From an uncultured Dokdonia sp. (GTDB taxonomy: Bacteria; Bacteroidota; Bacteroidia; Flavobacteriales; Flavobacteriaceae): a DNA stretch of 64,000 nt. The stretch covers positions 1 to 64,000 of the forward strand of contig CANNDF010000003.1 in the NCBI GenBank assembly GCA_947503305.1. Reading direction: 5' to 3'. Both the position numbers and the translations under genes were made by a program. Below are positions 52,998 through 62,191 of this stretch, piece by piece; within the stretch, counting starts at the first letter, position 1; every line of letters starts with the position of its first letter. Under the pieces are notes generated by a model. It was not told the origin of the DNA, searched no databases, and was given only the letters and a program-made list of their open reading frames with translations.

Positions 52998-55900
52998 TCA
53001 TTCTTTGATGAGTACTTCTGATATATTATCATCTGTATCACGCTCTATCAACCTATGTCGAGGATCAATTCCTGCTTTTGATGGTTTTTGATCCAGAGTA
53101 ATTGAAATATGTGTTTGTGTATTATCAATTTTATGTTTTTGAAGATAGATAAGCGTACCCTCTTCTCCATACACCCCAATATCTATCCAATCCTGTATAT
53201 CAACAGATTGCTCTGTACCTTTAGTATCTATATGATATTTTAAAGCCTCAACATTCATATGTAGAGTATATTTTTGAGGATCTTCCATTTCAAAAGTTGC
53301 TTCTCTCATTCTTATATCATATAAAGTAACACTTTCAAAGAGATCTGTAATAGTATACTGTAAACTATCTGGTGTCACTACTTTAAAATATCCTAAGAGA
53401 TCTGTTGTAGTTGGGTATTGATCTGTTTGACTCTTTTTTAAACCACTTATGCTTCTCCAGTCGCGTATAAATCGTTTTAAAGCAACATTTACGCTATCTT
53501 CAGATATATATTCTTGAAACGTGTAAAGATTAATCAATCCTTTTCCGTAATGAATATAATCTTGTCCAGCATCTACTAATGACAACGGGAGTTCTGGATC
53601 ACTGCTGTTTGTTCGTTGTCGTAAATAACGTTCTCTTTCAAAATCTAAAAACTGTTGCACCTTAGTTTCAGGAAATTCTTTTTTTAATACCATAGCAGAA
53701 GAATATTGTGCTAGGGATTCTGAAATCATAGCTTTTCCTTGTACATCTGCTGGATTTATTTGATGTCCCCACCATTGATGAGCAAGTTCATGAGATGTTA
53801 CATAAAAAGCCATATCTACATCTTTCTCATCATCTATATCTAGAATAAATCCTATGTTTTCAGAAAAGGGAACTGTATTTGGGAAGGATTGTGCTCGCTT
53901 GCGATAATTGGGAACCTCGACAATACGCATTTGCTCATATTGATAGGGACTAAACTGTTCGGTAAAATAATCAAGAGATTTTTTCATTCCATGCATCATA
54001 CGATCTAGATTGTATTCATGACCTTTGTGATAGTATATCTCTAGATCTACAGGTGACATAGATGTATCTATAGAAGGTTCCCATTTATCTTTTGTTACTT
54101 CATAACGTGCAGAAAGCATTGCATAGAAATTTGATATTGGCGTATCAGAAACATAATGAAAATAACGACGGTTATTTTCTACCCACTCTTTCTTTAAACT
54201 CCCAGAAGTAATAGCTGTTTGATCTATTTCAGTGCCAATAACCATATCAAGTAAAATATCTTCCCCATCTCCGTTTGCTCTCCCAGAGATAAGACCATTA
54301 GGATCATCAATCAATGCTCTTCCACTCTTCCGTTCTAATTCTAGTTTTTTACGAGCACTCGTATCATCCAATTCTATATTATCATTATATCCTATCGTTG
54401 GGAAGCTAAAATTCATGAAAAAAGTCCCGTTTTGAACGATATTATTCCCAGATCTTTCTGTAAATCCTTGAGTAGAGAATAGCTGTTTAAAATTCATTTG
54501 TATAGAATCTCCAGGCTGTAGTGGTTTGTCTAAGAGATGAATGCCATACCCAAACTCCTCATACATAGTATTGAGGGTTGCTCCATGCTCAAAATTTACA
54601 TATTCGTAAGTAATTTCATTACTCGGAAGTCTTTGGATATGAATTTCATTGATCGCTTTTCTATGTTTGTTTGTAAGTATATAATGCCCTTCGACATTAT
54701 ATGTTCTATCTGAAGGATATAACTCTAAGCGTAGTTGTATATCTACAACCTCAGGTTGTGGTAGGTATTGAAACTGTTTCAATGTTTTTTCATACTGTGC
54801 TCGATGTTTGTTTTCTGTAGACTGATACGAGTAGTCGTTAAGTATGTTAGTGTTATAAAATATATAACTTCCTACACCTATTAAAAAGATGAGTATAGTA
54901 CTACTAATGATACGCAAAGATTTTGTAAATCGTTGTTTTGCTTGCTGTACACGCATCAAAAACTGAACTTCTGTTCCTCGTGAAGAAATCACTATAGTTG
55001 CTATAAATAATAAGGCAACAAAAAGTAACCAATACGCTTTAAACCATAAATAGGGTGCTAAGAAATGTCCATAACCATTCATGTCAGAATAACCTCCTAT
55101 ATCACTCCCTCCTAATGTATAAAGCCCGTGATCTGTTCCAGTAATTTTTAAAGGAACTATTACCACTATGAGCACAATCATTATAATTATATGAGATATA
55201 AATTTATGATTGACCATTGCTTGAATAAAAAAGCTAATAGCAGACAGAATAAAAAAGAAAGGAAAGATCTCTATGAAAAGGCCAGTAAAGTAGACGTCTA
55301 ATTCAAAATCATAATATCCTCTAGAGATTTGGAAAACAATACCAGAAAGGATCATAACAATCATCAATGCAATATACACTAGTGTATGACCTATAAACTT
55401 ACTTAGTAGGTGGATGCTATCAGATACAGGTAAAGCATCATAGATATAGTGTAATTTTTGATCTCGTTCTTTCCATATCAGGTCTGCAGCATAGAATAAA
55501 ATAATGAGAAAGAAGAAGATCAAGGTATTTTCTATGAGTTCTCCTATAATAATATATGTAGTAGGGTAACTATCTACTCCAAAAGCAGTTCCCAGTTGAA
55601 TAGAACTTATTAATAAGATGCCTGCTGAACAAATAACCATAGCCCAGAAAGGGACTTCTTTAAGAACAGATTTAAAATAAAACAATGAGTGTTTAATAAG
55701 TAATTTTAAAGATGATTTTACATTAAATTGTTGCTCAATCTTAGGGAGTATGATAGATTTTTGTAATTGTATTTCTGTAATAGGTGTGGAAGTTTCTATC
55801 CTGTTTTTTTTATACTTCTTGTTTTTTATTACGCTAAAGTCAAAACGTATATATCCTATCCATAAAGCGATCCCTCCTATCCCAATCCATATCAGTCGGT

Positions 55901-56615
55901 TATAGAGAAGAACACCATCATAAGGAATTGATAAGATATTTTGTTCTATGACTGTCCAGTATTTTGTAATAATCCCTACAGATTGAAAAGTAAATGGTTC
56001 TAAAATAGATACTGCTTTTAATGCGTTACTATTACTTACAAATTGTAATGAGATTAAGTATAGTAGTAAAAAAAGAATCCCTTGTGTATATACAATCATT
56101 AATTTTCTACTCAAAGCACCGCTTACAAAAAAGATAGCACCTCCAAAGAATAAGGTAGGTAGTATCAGTATTATAAAAGGTGATAAATAGTGACTGATAT
56201 TAAAGACTCCAAGCCTTTCTGGATCAACCCATGGCATTAAATCCCCTAGAATCATACCAAGAGGCAAAGCACAGAAAATGATGCAGAGAATGACAAAAGA
56301 CCCTAGAAAACGTCCTAATAAGTAATCCCTTTTATTTATAGGGTTTACAAACATGATGGATTCCATATGATGATCAAAATCACGTAAAGCTGCAACACCC
56401 ATAATCATAGATGTAACCATCATAAAAAGTGCAGACACAATACCCATGGTTTTTGCAATAACGACAGGAGCATTTCTATATACTGTATCAAGGGCGCCTT
56501 CATAAATAAAATCTACAGCAATAATTGAAAATAAAAATAAGGCCATAAAGTAAACATAAGTATCTGCACGTTTTGCTCTATAGATAAGTTCAAATCTAAA
56601 TATTTCGAATAGCAT
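52998..56615 (-). CDS. Fusion of ABC-2 permease and M1 metallopeptidase (1205 aa)
   Basis: The N-terminal ~570 residues are membrane protein with about twelve helices, in the ABC-2 permease pattern with a mid-protein linker (KKYKKNRIETS). The C-terminal ~600 residues are an M1 aminopeptidase-like domain with zinc motif HELAHQWWGH near 942-951, and the third ligand Glu in SESLAQYSS. The usual GAMEN substrate motif reads FSENI instead. This fused layout is known in Bacteroidota. Its ATPase gene lies 43 bp upstream (56659). The system may export and process a peptide or lipoprotein. Confidence 0.87.
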   Translation of the reverse strand: MLFEIFRFELIYRAKRADTYVYFMALFLFSIIAVDFIYEGALDTVYRNAPVVIAKTMGIVSALFMMVTSMIMGVAALRDFDHHMESIMFVNPINKRDYLLGRFLGSFVILCIIFCALPLGMILGDLMPWVDPERLGVFNISHYLSPFIILILPTLFFGGAIFFVSGALSRKLMIVYTQGILFLLLYLISLQFVSNSNALKAVSILEPFTFQSVGIITKYWTVIEQNILSIPYDGVLLYNRLIWIGIGGIALWIGYIRFDFSVIKNKKYKKNRIETSTPITEIQLQKSIILPKIEQQFNVKSSLKLLIKHSLFYFKSVLKEVPFWAMVICSAGILLISSIQLGTAFGVDSYPTTYIIIGELIENTLIFFFLIILFYAADLIWKERDQKLHYIYDALPVSDSIHLLSKFIGHTLVYIALMIVMILSGIVFQISRGYYDFELDVYFTGLFIEIFPFFFILSAISFFIQAMVNHKFISHIIIMIVLIVVIVPLKITGTDHGLYTLGGSDIGGYSDMNGYGHFLAPYLWFKAYWLLFVALLFIATIVISSRGTEVQFLMRVQQAKQRFTKSLRIISSTILIFLIGVGSYIFYNTNILNDYSYQSTENKHRAQYEKTLKQFQYLPQPEVVDIQLRLELYPSDRTYNVEGHYILTNKHRKAINEIHIQRLPSNEITYEYVNFEHGATLNTMYEEFGYGIHLLDKPLQPGDSIQMNFKQLFSTQGFTERSGNNIVQNGTFFMNFSFPTIGYNDNIELDDTSARKKLELERKSGRALIDDPNGLISGRANGDGEDILLDMVIGTEIDQTAITSGSLKKEWVENNRRYFHYVSDTPISNFYAMLSARYEVTKDKWEPSIDTSMSPVDLEIYYHKGHEYNLDRMMHGMKKSLDYFTEQFSPYQYEQMRIVEVPNYRKRAQSFPNTVPFSENIGFILDIDDEKDVDMAFYVTSHELAHQWWGHQINPADVQGKAMISESLAQYSSAMVLKKEFPETKVQQFLDFERERYLRQRTNSSDPELPLSLVDAGQDYIHYGKGLINLYTFQEYISEDSVNVALKRFIRDWRSISGLKKSQTDQYPTTTDLLGYFKVVTPDSLQYTITDLFESVTLYDIRMREATFEMEDPQKYTLHMNVEALKYHIDTKGTEQSVDIQDWIDIGVYGEEGTLIYLQKHKIDNTQTHISITLDQKPSKAGIDPRHRLIERDTDDNISEVLIKE

Positions 56616-56658
56616 AATACGATAGTTTTATTAGATGTATGTAATTGATTATAAGTGA

Positions 56659-57558
56659 TTAAAGTAATTGTCCCTTTGAAGTAGTAGGATTGCTAAAAAT
56701 GTAAGAAAAATACACATCTTCAAGATCCGTAGGGACGGGTACAAACCCATTGTGTGGGTCGGTATCACTTACAATATGTATAATGGGTTTTCCAAGTAAG
56801 AATTTTTCGGCAATAACAGTATATGTCTTTTTATAATTTTCGAGTTCCTGTTTTTCAATTGTTTTTTGGTATACTTTCCCTTCTAAGGAAGCTATTGCCT
56901 TTAAAGGGTTTCCTTTAAGTAGGACTTCCCCTCTATTAATAATTGCCATGTCGGTACATAACTCTTTTACATCATCTACTATATGAGTAGATAGTATCAC
57001 GATAGCATCTTCCCCAAGTTCACTCAGTAAGTTGTAAAAACGATTACGTTCTGCAGGGTCAAGGCCTGCTGTAGGTTCATCTACAATGATTAACTGCGGA
57101 TTTGCCAGTAATGCCTGAGCAATCCCAAAACGCTGTTTCATTCCTCCAGAATAGCCCCCTAGTTTTTTATTGCGATGCTCATATAGATTGGTTTTATGTA
57201 GTAAAGCTTCAACGATTTCTTTGCGTTGTTTGCGGTTTGAAATTCCTTTGAGGTATGCGAGATGATTTAATAAGACTTCGGCCGAGGTTTTAGGATATAA
57301 TCCAAACTCTTGTGGTAAATACCCTAGTAAGCGTCGTACTTCATCTTTTTGTTGTAATACATTTATGTTACCTAATGTAATAGTACCTTGATCAGCTTCC
57401 TGAAGTGTTGCAATTGTTCGCATGAGTGAAGATTTTCCAGCTCCATTAGGGCCTAGTAACCCAAACATTCCTTTAGAAATTTTTAAAGAAATGCCATTAA
57501 GAGCTTTAACGCCGTTTCCGTATGTCTTTGATAAATCGGTGATAACAAGACTGTCCAT
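56659..57558 (-). CDS. ABC-2 type transporter ATP-binding protein
   Basis: The 299 aa ATPase has Walker A GPNGAGKS near 36-43, signature GYSGGMKQR near 133-141, Walker B IIVDEPTAGLDP near 154-165 and His in STHIVDD. It is the partner of the permease-peptidase gene downstream. Its start is about 200 bp from the divergent kinase gene (57762), so the LytS/LytTR pair may regulate it. Confidence 0.92.
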   Translation of the reverse strand: MDSLVITDLSKTYGNGVKALNGISLKISKGMFGLLGPNGAGKSSLMRTIATLQEADQGTITLGNINVLQQKDEVRRLLGYLPQEFGLYPKTSAEVLLNHLAYLKGISNRKQRKEIVEALLHKTNLYEHRNKKLGGYSGGMKQRFGIAQALLANPQLIIVDEPTAGLDPAERNRFYNLLSELGEDAIVILSTHIVDDVKELCTDMAIINRGEVLLKGNPLKAIASLEGKVYQKTIEKQELENYKKTYTVIAEKFLLGKPIIHIVSDTDPHNGFVPVPTDLEDVYFSYIFSNPTTSKGQLL

Positions 57559-57680
57559 AATTTGTTGATTTTTATGAGACCAAACCTATTATGATTTTAT
57601 GACTACAGAAAAGAAATGTGACGAACTATAGATGTACAGGGAGGCATATTTATTGTATGTATAGGAATCGTGTTTATCCC

Positions 57681-57694
57681 GCTTTGGCGAAAGC
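57681..57694. repeat. Degenerate copy of the dispersed palindrome
   Basis: GCTTTGGCGAAAGC differs from the common core at one base. It lies upstream of the kinase start chosen at 57762 and is one reason not to extend the gene to the GTG at 57618. Confidence 0.6.
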
Positions 57695-57761
57695 TTATCC
57701 CTGCCTAGACCCTTTATGTCAACTTTTTTGGTGTGTATATATTATATGCTTAATATTGAGC

Positions 57762-58961
57762 ATGATATCATTTATAGTTCGAAATAAACGCCCAATTATA
57801 GCTCTTTTACTAGCCACTTCTTTTCTAATAAGTGGTGCGTTTATTATCACCACAGAATTAATAAATACAGGTGGGCTATTTTTTTACACTCCTATTGTAA
57901 TCTTTGTCTATGTCCCTTTTTTCTGGTGGAAGTCACCTACACAATCCAAAGCGCTTCAGTCATGGAATCGAAGAGAAATCTGGGCATTAACTTTATGGGT
58001 GATACTTATAAATGGAGTTGGTGTTATAGAATCTATAGTGTATGATCGTATCATATGGATACTCTTTTTAGGAGTTATGATTGCCTATTGTATTTTTTTA
58101 AATAAATACTTTAATAAAAATAATATAAAACATTATATATCAGATGTTCTTAATAGTTTAAGTACTATCATAAAATGGTTTTCTACCATTAATATATGTT
58201 CACTTATAGGGCTTATGGTTTATGCCGTTAAAACCGAAATTACTGATGAGGGGCAACTCGTGTTACTAGAAAACGACAAAGATCTTATAGAAACATTAAT
58301 AGGGACACTTCTGTTTGTTTTTATTTTTTTTATGGTAAGTTGGTTGGTTTGGCAAATCAAATCAATAATGCATCTCAAAAGTGAAAAGAAAAAAACGGAA
58401 GTCTTGCATTTACAAAGCCAGGTAAATCCTCATTTCTTTTTTAATATGCTGAACAACCTTTACGGTCTTGTAGAAGAAGATCCACAAAAGGCACAGGCTC
58501 TTATTCTCAAGTTATCCGATATGATGCGATATAGTATTTATGATGGTCAGCAAGATCGAGTAACCATTTTTGATGAAATTGAATATTTAAAAAATTATAT
58601 AGCACTTCATAAGATGCGCTATCATAAAGCCATCGATATTCAATTTACTACAGATATTCAAGAAAAGGGGGTTACCGTGATGCCTTTATTATTTATGCTC
58701 CTACTAGAAAACGCGTTTAAGCATGGTGTTGAAAATTTAAGTGAAGATGCGTATATCAATATGCATATACAGAGTCTAGATGGAAAGATTTATTTTACGA
58801 TCACAAATAATTATGATGCTACTCAACAACAAGAAACCGTAGGGATAGGATTAAAAAATCTTAAGCGTAGATTGGCCCTTGTCTATCCAAAAAAACATAC
58901 CTTAACGTTTGAAATAACGCAAGATGTCTATACAGCAAACCTAATGGTACCCTCGTTATGA
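57762..58961 (+). CDS. LytS-type sensor histidine kinase (pair 4)
   Basis: The frame extends to a GTG at 57618, but that lead encodes a cysteine-rich stretch crossing a degenerate palindrome. The ATG at 57762 gives 399 aa beginning with a plausible membrane segment. Five to six membrane helices are followed by a His_kinase domain with NPHFFFNMLNNLYG, LLENAFKHG and GIGLKNLKRRL. The regulator start overlaps its stop by 4 bp. The divergent ABC ATPase and permease-peptidase genes are the likely regulated targets. Confidence 0.87.
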   Translation: MISFIVRNKRPIIALLLATSFLISGAFIITTELINTGGLFFYTPIVIFVYVPFFWWKSPTQSKALQSWNRREIWALTLWVILINGVGVIESIVYDRIIWILFLGVMIAYCIFLNKYFNKNNIKHYISDVLNSLSTIIKWFSTINICSLIGLMVYAVKTEITDEGQLVLLENDKDLIETLIGTLLFVFIFFMVSWLVWQIKSIMHLKSEKKKTEVLHLQSQVNPHFFFNMLNNLYGLVEEDPQKAQALILKLSDMMRYSIYDGQQDRVTIFDEIEYLKNYIALHKMRYHKAIDIQFTTDIQEKGVTVMPLLFMLLLENAFKHGVENLSEDAYINMHIQSLDGKIYFTITNNYDATQQQETVGIGLKNLKRRLALVYPKKHTLTFEITQDVYTANLMVPSL

Positions 58962-59656
58962 TTACCTATCTTATTATTGATGATGAACATATAGCACATG
59001 GTATTATAAAACGATACTGTGATATATTGCCTAATATGCAGCTACAAAAAAACTGCTATAATGCTTTAGAAGCTTTAGAATATCTAAGCACACATCAAGT
59101 TGATCTTATATTTTTAGATCTTAATATGCCAAAGCTAAAAGGATTTGAATTTTTAAAAACGCTATCTTCTCCACCAAAGGTTATTGTCACTACTGCCTAT
59201 AAGGAATATGCTTTGGAAGGATATGAGCTTAATATCACAGATTATCTCTTAAAGCCATTTAGTTTTGAACGGTTTTTAAAAGCAGTAAATAAAGCCACTG
59301 CTATACCTTCCTCACAAATAACACCTTCTGTTACTCCTGTCAAAGGGCATACAAAAACCATTTTCTTGCGGAGTAATAAAAAGTATTCTCAAGTAGTAAT
59401 AGATACCATTTTATACCTAGAAGCTGCTGGGAATTATACAAAAGTGATTACCGCAGAAGAAACATTTACAGTACGAGAAAAAATTCCAGATCTCTTAGAA
59501 GCATTTGCTAGTGATCAATTTTTACAAGTGCATAAATCCTTTGCCATTGCAATACCACACATTAAAAGTATAGAAGGGAATCGAATTTATATCTTAAACC
59601 ACATTATCCCTATAGGCGCTATATATAAAAACAATATACATAGACTGCTAGGGTAA
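58958..59656 (+). CDS. LytTR family response regulator (pair 4)
   Basis: The 232 aa regulator has phospho-acceptor Asp in LIFLDLNMPKLKG near 54, Lys in YLLKPF, and a LytTR domain (about 125-232) with EAAGNYTKVITAEE and LQVHKSFAIAIPHI. It overlaps the kinase gene by 4 bp. Confidence 0.92.
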   Translation: MITYLIIDDEHIAHGIIKRYCDILPNMQLQKNCYNALEALEYLSTHQVDLIFLDLNMPKLKGFEFLKTLSSPPKVIVTTAYKEYALEGYELNITDYLLKPFSFERFLKAVNKATAIPSSQITPSVTPVKGHTKTIFLRSNKKYSQVVIDTILYLEAAGNYTKVITAEETFTVREKIPDLLEAFASDQFLQVHKSFAIAIPHIKSIEGNRIYILNHIIPIGAIYKNNIHRLLG

Positions 59657-59726
59657 GTATAGTATCCGTTGAGGATTTTATTTTTTGCAACCCCTACTTT
59701 TTACATTGTCTTTATAAATAAAGGGG

Positions 59727-59756
59727 AACATCACTTTAAAATTGACAAGTGATGTT
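59727..59756. terminator. Hairpin between convergent regulator and oxidase genes
   Basis: AACATCACTT (59727-59736) pairs with AAGTGATGTT (59747-59756). It lies between convergent genes but has no strong T-run. Confidence 0.38.
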
Positions 59757-59841
59757 TCCGCATTTAAAATCTTACAGTTGTAACAAATGATATGATATAA
59801 TAAAACCATAGTCATAACATGTTAATTAGTATTGTAATAGT

Positions 59842-61986
59842 CTATACCATCACCCCTAATCGCTTGGCAGCTTTTTTAAGTTCGGGAACATCTGGAGATT
59901 CAAGATCTCCCCATATCTCTTTCATGAGTGCTATTTTGTCATATGCTTGAGCTTGTTCTAGGATATTGCTTACCGCATTGTAGGCAGCATAGAGAGCTCC
60001 TACAATCCATCCATGATGTACAGAACAACACTCTCCCGCAAGATTAAGACTTCCATTAAATTCGGGAGTTAATAAGGTAGGGTATAAATTTTTGAACTGC
60101 CCTGGCGCAAACAGTGCAAAGGCCCCGCCTCCGGCATGACTATCCCAAAACCAAGTTTTTGTAGTCACTTCAGGATGATAGCCTGCAAAATCATCATAGA
60201 TATTATGATCAGGATATAGATACTGGATTCCTTTTAGACATTCATTAACACGTTCTTCATCACTAAGAGCTCCCATACGTTCTGCATCCTGAGCCCAGCA
60301 ATAGATTTGTAAGACTCCATTTTGGGCTTCATATCCATAGGATGGATAAACGACTTGTCGGTTAGAGCGATCGCTGGCAGAGACTCCTAAGCCTTTACCC
60401 TGACGTTTTCCAAGCCTAATCCAGAATTGATTTTTAAAGGTAATAAACGCTTTGAATGATGGCATATAATTGCACTCACGTATAGCACGGGCTTTTTTAA
60501 AGGATAAATTGTCAAAGAAATTGGTTTTTAATTGCCCATTGAGATAGGCTCCATTAGGCAAGGTACTGATCACATATGGATATTGTTTTGTAATCGTTTT
60601 TGACTGGCTATCATTGCCAGGATCAATAGAGAGATGAATTCCTCCATGGCCATTATAAAGATCAGAATCATACGATACTTGTGTAACTTTATGATTCAAA
60701 AATACCCGTTGTTTTTTATGTGATGGTGGTGCAGGTGTAGGTTCAGGAGGATTTGCTGAGGGTACGGTATCTGGTGGTTGCGCATCCTTGGTCAGGTTAG
60801 ATGGAGAATATCCAGAGTGTCCACTCGCATCGGGAGCCATTCCTATAGCGATCTGAGCGATCTGTCCGTCTTCGGGTAATACTCCTTTATCTAAATCTAA
60901 TACAGTTCTACAGGCATCTGGAAAATGCTGCATTCCATTATTTACGGTTACCATATACACGTTGGGGTCTTTTTTATCATAAGGATTTTTACTTCCAGAC
61001 CAATCGTATAATGCCAGAACCATCTCTACAAAAGAAACCGAATACATACCAGTACCTACATTTAAAGTTTCTAAATAACTTGCCACATTATAAGAAAGAT
61101 GTTCGTTAGGTTTTCCCATTAATGGATCATAATATTCACCTAATTTTTCTAGCGTAAAGACATTGGTAAGATATGCCCACATAGAGTAGTTATCATATTC
61201 CATGACTTTCTCAAACCCTTTTTCAAAATTATCGCTTATTACATCAATAAATGGCTGGTTGACTTTATCCAGCACTTTATTTATAGGTAGATATACATTC
61301 CCTTGTGCATCTGTAGTTTCGGTTATCCATACCATAGGAAGATCACCTCCTTTGTCTTTTCCAAAATTTAACGAGTTAAGCGCTTGGTCTTTTGCCAGTA
61401 TGGGCTTCTTCATAGAATTATACCGCAGTCGCTGCACTTCAGAATTGTAGTAAAACTTACGCCAGTATACAGCTTTATCTTCCATATGATTGCGCTTTAA
61501 TACTGCGTTTACAGATAATGCCAGTTGTTGTACTGGTAACATATCTGCAGAGAACTGTGGTACCCGCATCCCCCCTACTTCTCCATACATTCCTTTGGTG
61601 TCTCTGCTGTCAGGATCATATTCTGATGAATACCAGGTATCTATTCTACCACCTACTCGATTAGTACTTTCAAAAACTTCGCATTCTATCCCTAAAGATT
61701 GTAAAATCAGGCCTGAATAGAGTCCTGCAAAACCACCCCCTATAATTCCAACTATAGGCTGTTGGGCTTGCTTTGAGCCTGGTTTTGCTGTAAATCGATC
61801 TTTAAAATGACTGGCTTCTTTCCGAGAGCGTTGTCGCTGTATTTCTACGATATAGTCATCGCCATAACGTTCTAACAACCATTTTGAAAAAGCTTTTCGA
61901 GCAGAACCTTCAGAGTTTGAAGCTGCTTTTTTTGATGGTGATTCAGTAAGTGTGTGGTCGGTAGGTTTAAATGATAAGTAACTCAT
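59842..61986 (-). CDS. FAD-dependent amine oxidase
   Basis: This 714 aa protein has an FAD-binding Rossmann motif GIIGGGFAGLYSG near 78-90, followed by EVFESTNRVGGRIDTW (residues near 100-117). C-terminal FAD contacts are GELxxxHGWIVGALYAAYNA-type residues (NLAGECCSVHHGWIVGALYA, in parts). This identifies the flavin amine oxidase family (monoamine or L-amino acid oxidases). Substrate and product are unknown. A Pro/Glu-rich low-complexity insert (SANPPEPTPAPP) near 410-420 is unusual. No signal peptide is visible. The next gene upstream (62192) is on the same strand, about 200 bp away. Confidence 0.87.
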   Translation of the reverse strand: MSYLSFKPTDHTLTESPSKKAASNSEGSARKAFSKWLLERYGDDYIVEIQRQRSRKEASHFKDRFTAKPGSKQAQQPIVGIIGGGFAGLYSGLILQSLGIECEVFESTNRVGGRIDTWYSSEYDPDSRDTKGMYGEVGGMRVPQFSADMLPVQQLALSVNAVLKRNHMEDKAVYWRKFYYNSEVQRLRYNSMKKPILAKDQALNSLNFGKDKGGDLPMVWITETTDAQGNVYLPINKVLDKVNQPFIDVISDNFEKGFEKVMEYDNYSMWAYLTNVFTLEKLGEYYDPLMGKPNEHLSYNVASYLETLNVGTGMYSVSFVEMVLALYDWSGSKNPYDKKDPNVYMVTVNNGMQHFPDACRTVLDLDKGVLPEDGQIAQIAIGMAPDASGHSGYSPSNLTKDAQPPDTVPSANPPEPTPAPPSHKKQRVFLNHKVTQVSYDSDLYNGHGGIHLSIDPGNDSQSKTITKQYPYVISTLPNGAYLNGQLKTNFFDNLSFKKARAIRECNYMPSFKAFITFKNQFWIRLGKRQGKGLGVSASDRSNRQVVYPSYGYEAQNGVLQIYCWAQDAERMGALSDEERVNECLKGIQYLYPDHNIYDDFAGYHPEVTTKTWFWDSHAGGGAFALFAPGQFKNLYPTLLTPEFNGSLNLAGECCSVHHGWIVGALYAAYNAVSNILEQAQAYDKIALMKEIWGDLESPDVPELKKAAKRLGVMV

Positions 61987-62080
61987 GATTCAGGTTTTAA
62001 AACGATCTTGTTCAAAACTATTTATTGTCAGGCAAATATACCCGCGTAAAAACCCCTGTTTTATAGCAAATTAGTATGAG

Positions 62081-62100
62081 TACGCTTTCGCGAAAGCGTA
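62081..62100. repeat. Dispersed palindrome, perfect 20 bp copy
   Basis: TACGCTTTCGCGAAAGCGTA is identical to its reverse complement. It lies between the oxidase and the acidic unknown protein genes. Confidence 0.92.
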
Positions 62101-62118
62101 TATAACATATATATAATA

Positions 62119-62150
62119 AAGCTCCGTATACACTATGATATACAGAGCTT
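62119..62150 (-). terminator. Possible terminator after the 276 aa gene
   Basis: AAGCTCxGTATA pairs with TATACxGAGCTT across an 8 nt loop with one mismatch. On the minus strand it reads into a T-rich stretch. Its position fits termination of the 62192 gene. Confidence 0.4.
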
Positions 62151-62191
62151 CTGGCTATATATCAAATAATTGCTACGGAAATTTATTCTTA

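Noticed and set aside
57618-57761. N-terminal extension of kinase pair 4 from the GTG at 57618
   Set aside because: It encodes a cysteine-rich stretch over a degenerate palindrome, unlike any kinase sensor; the ATG at 57762 fits better.
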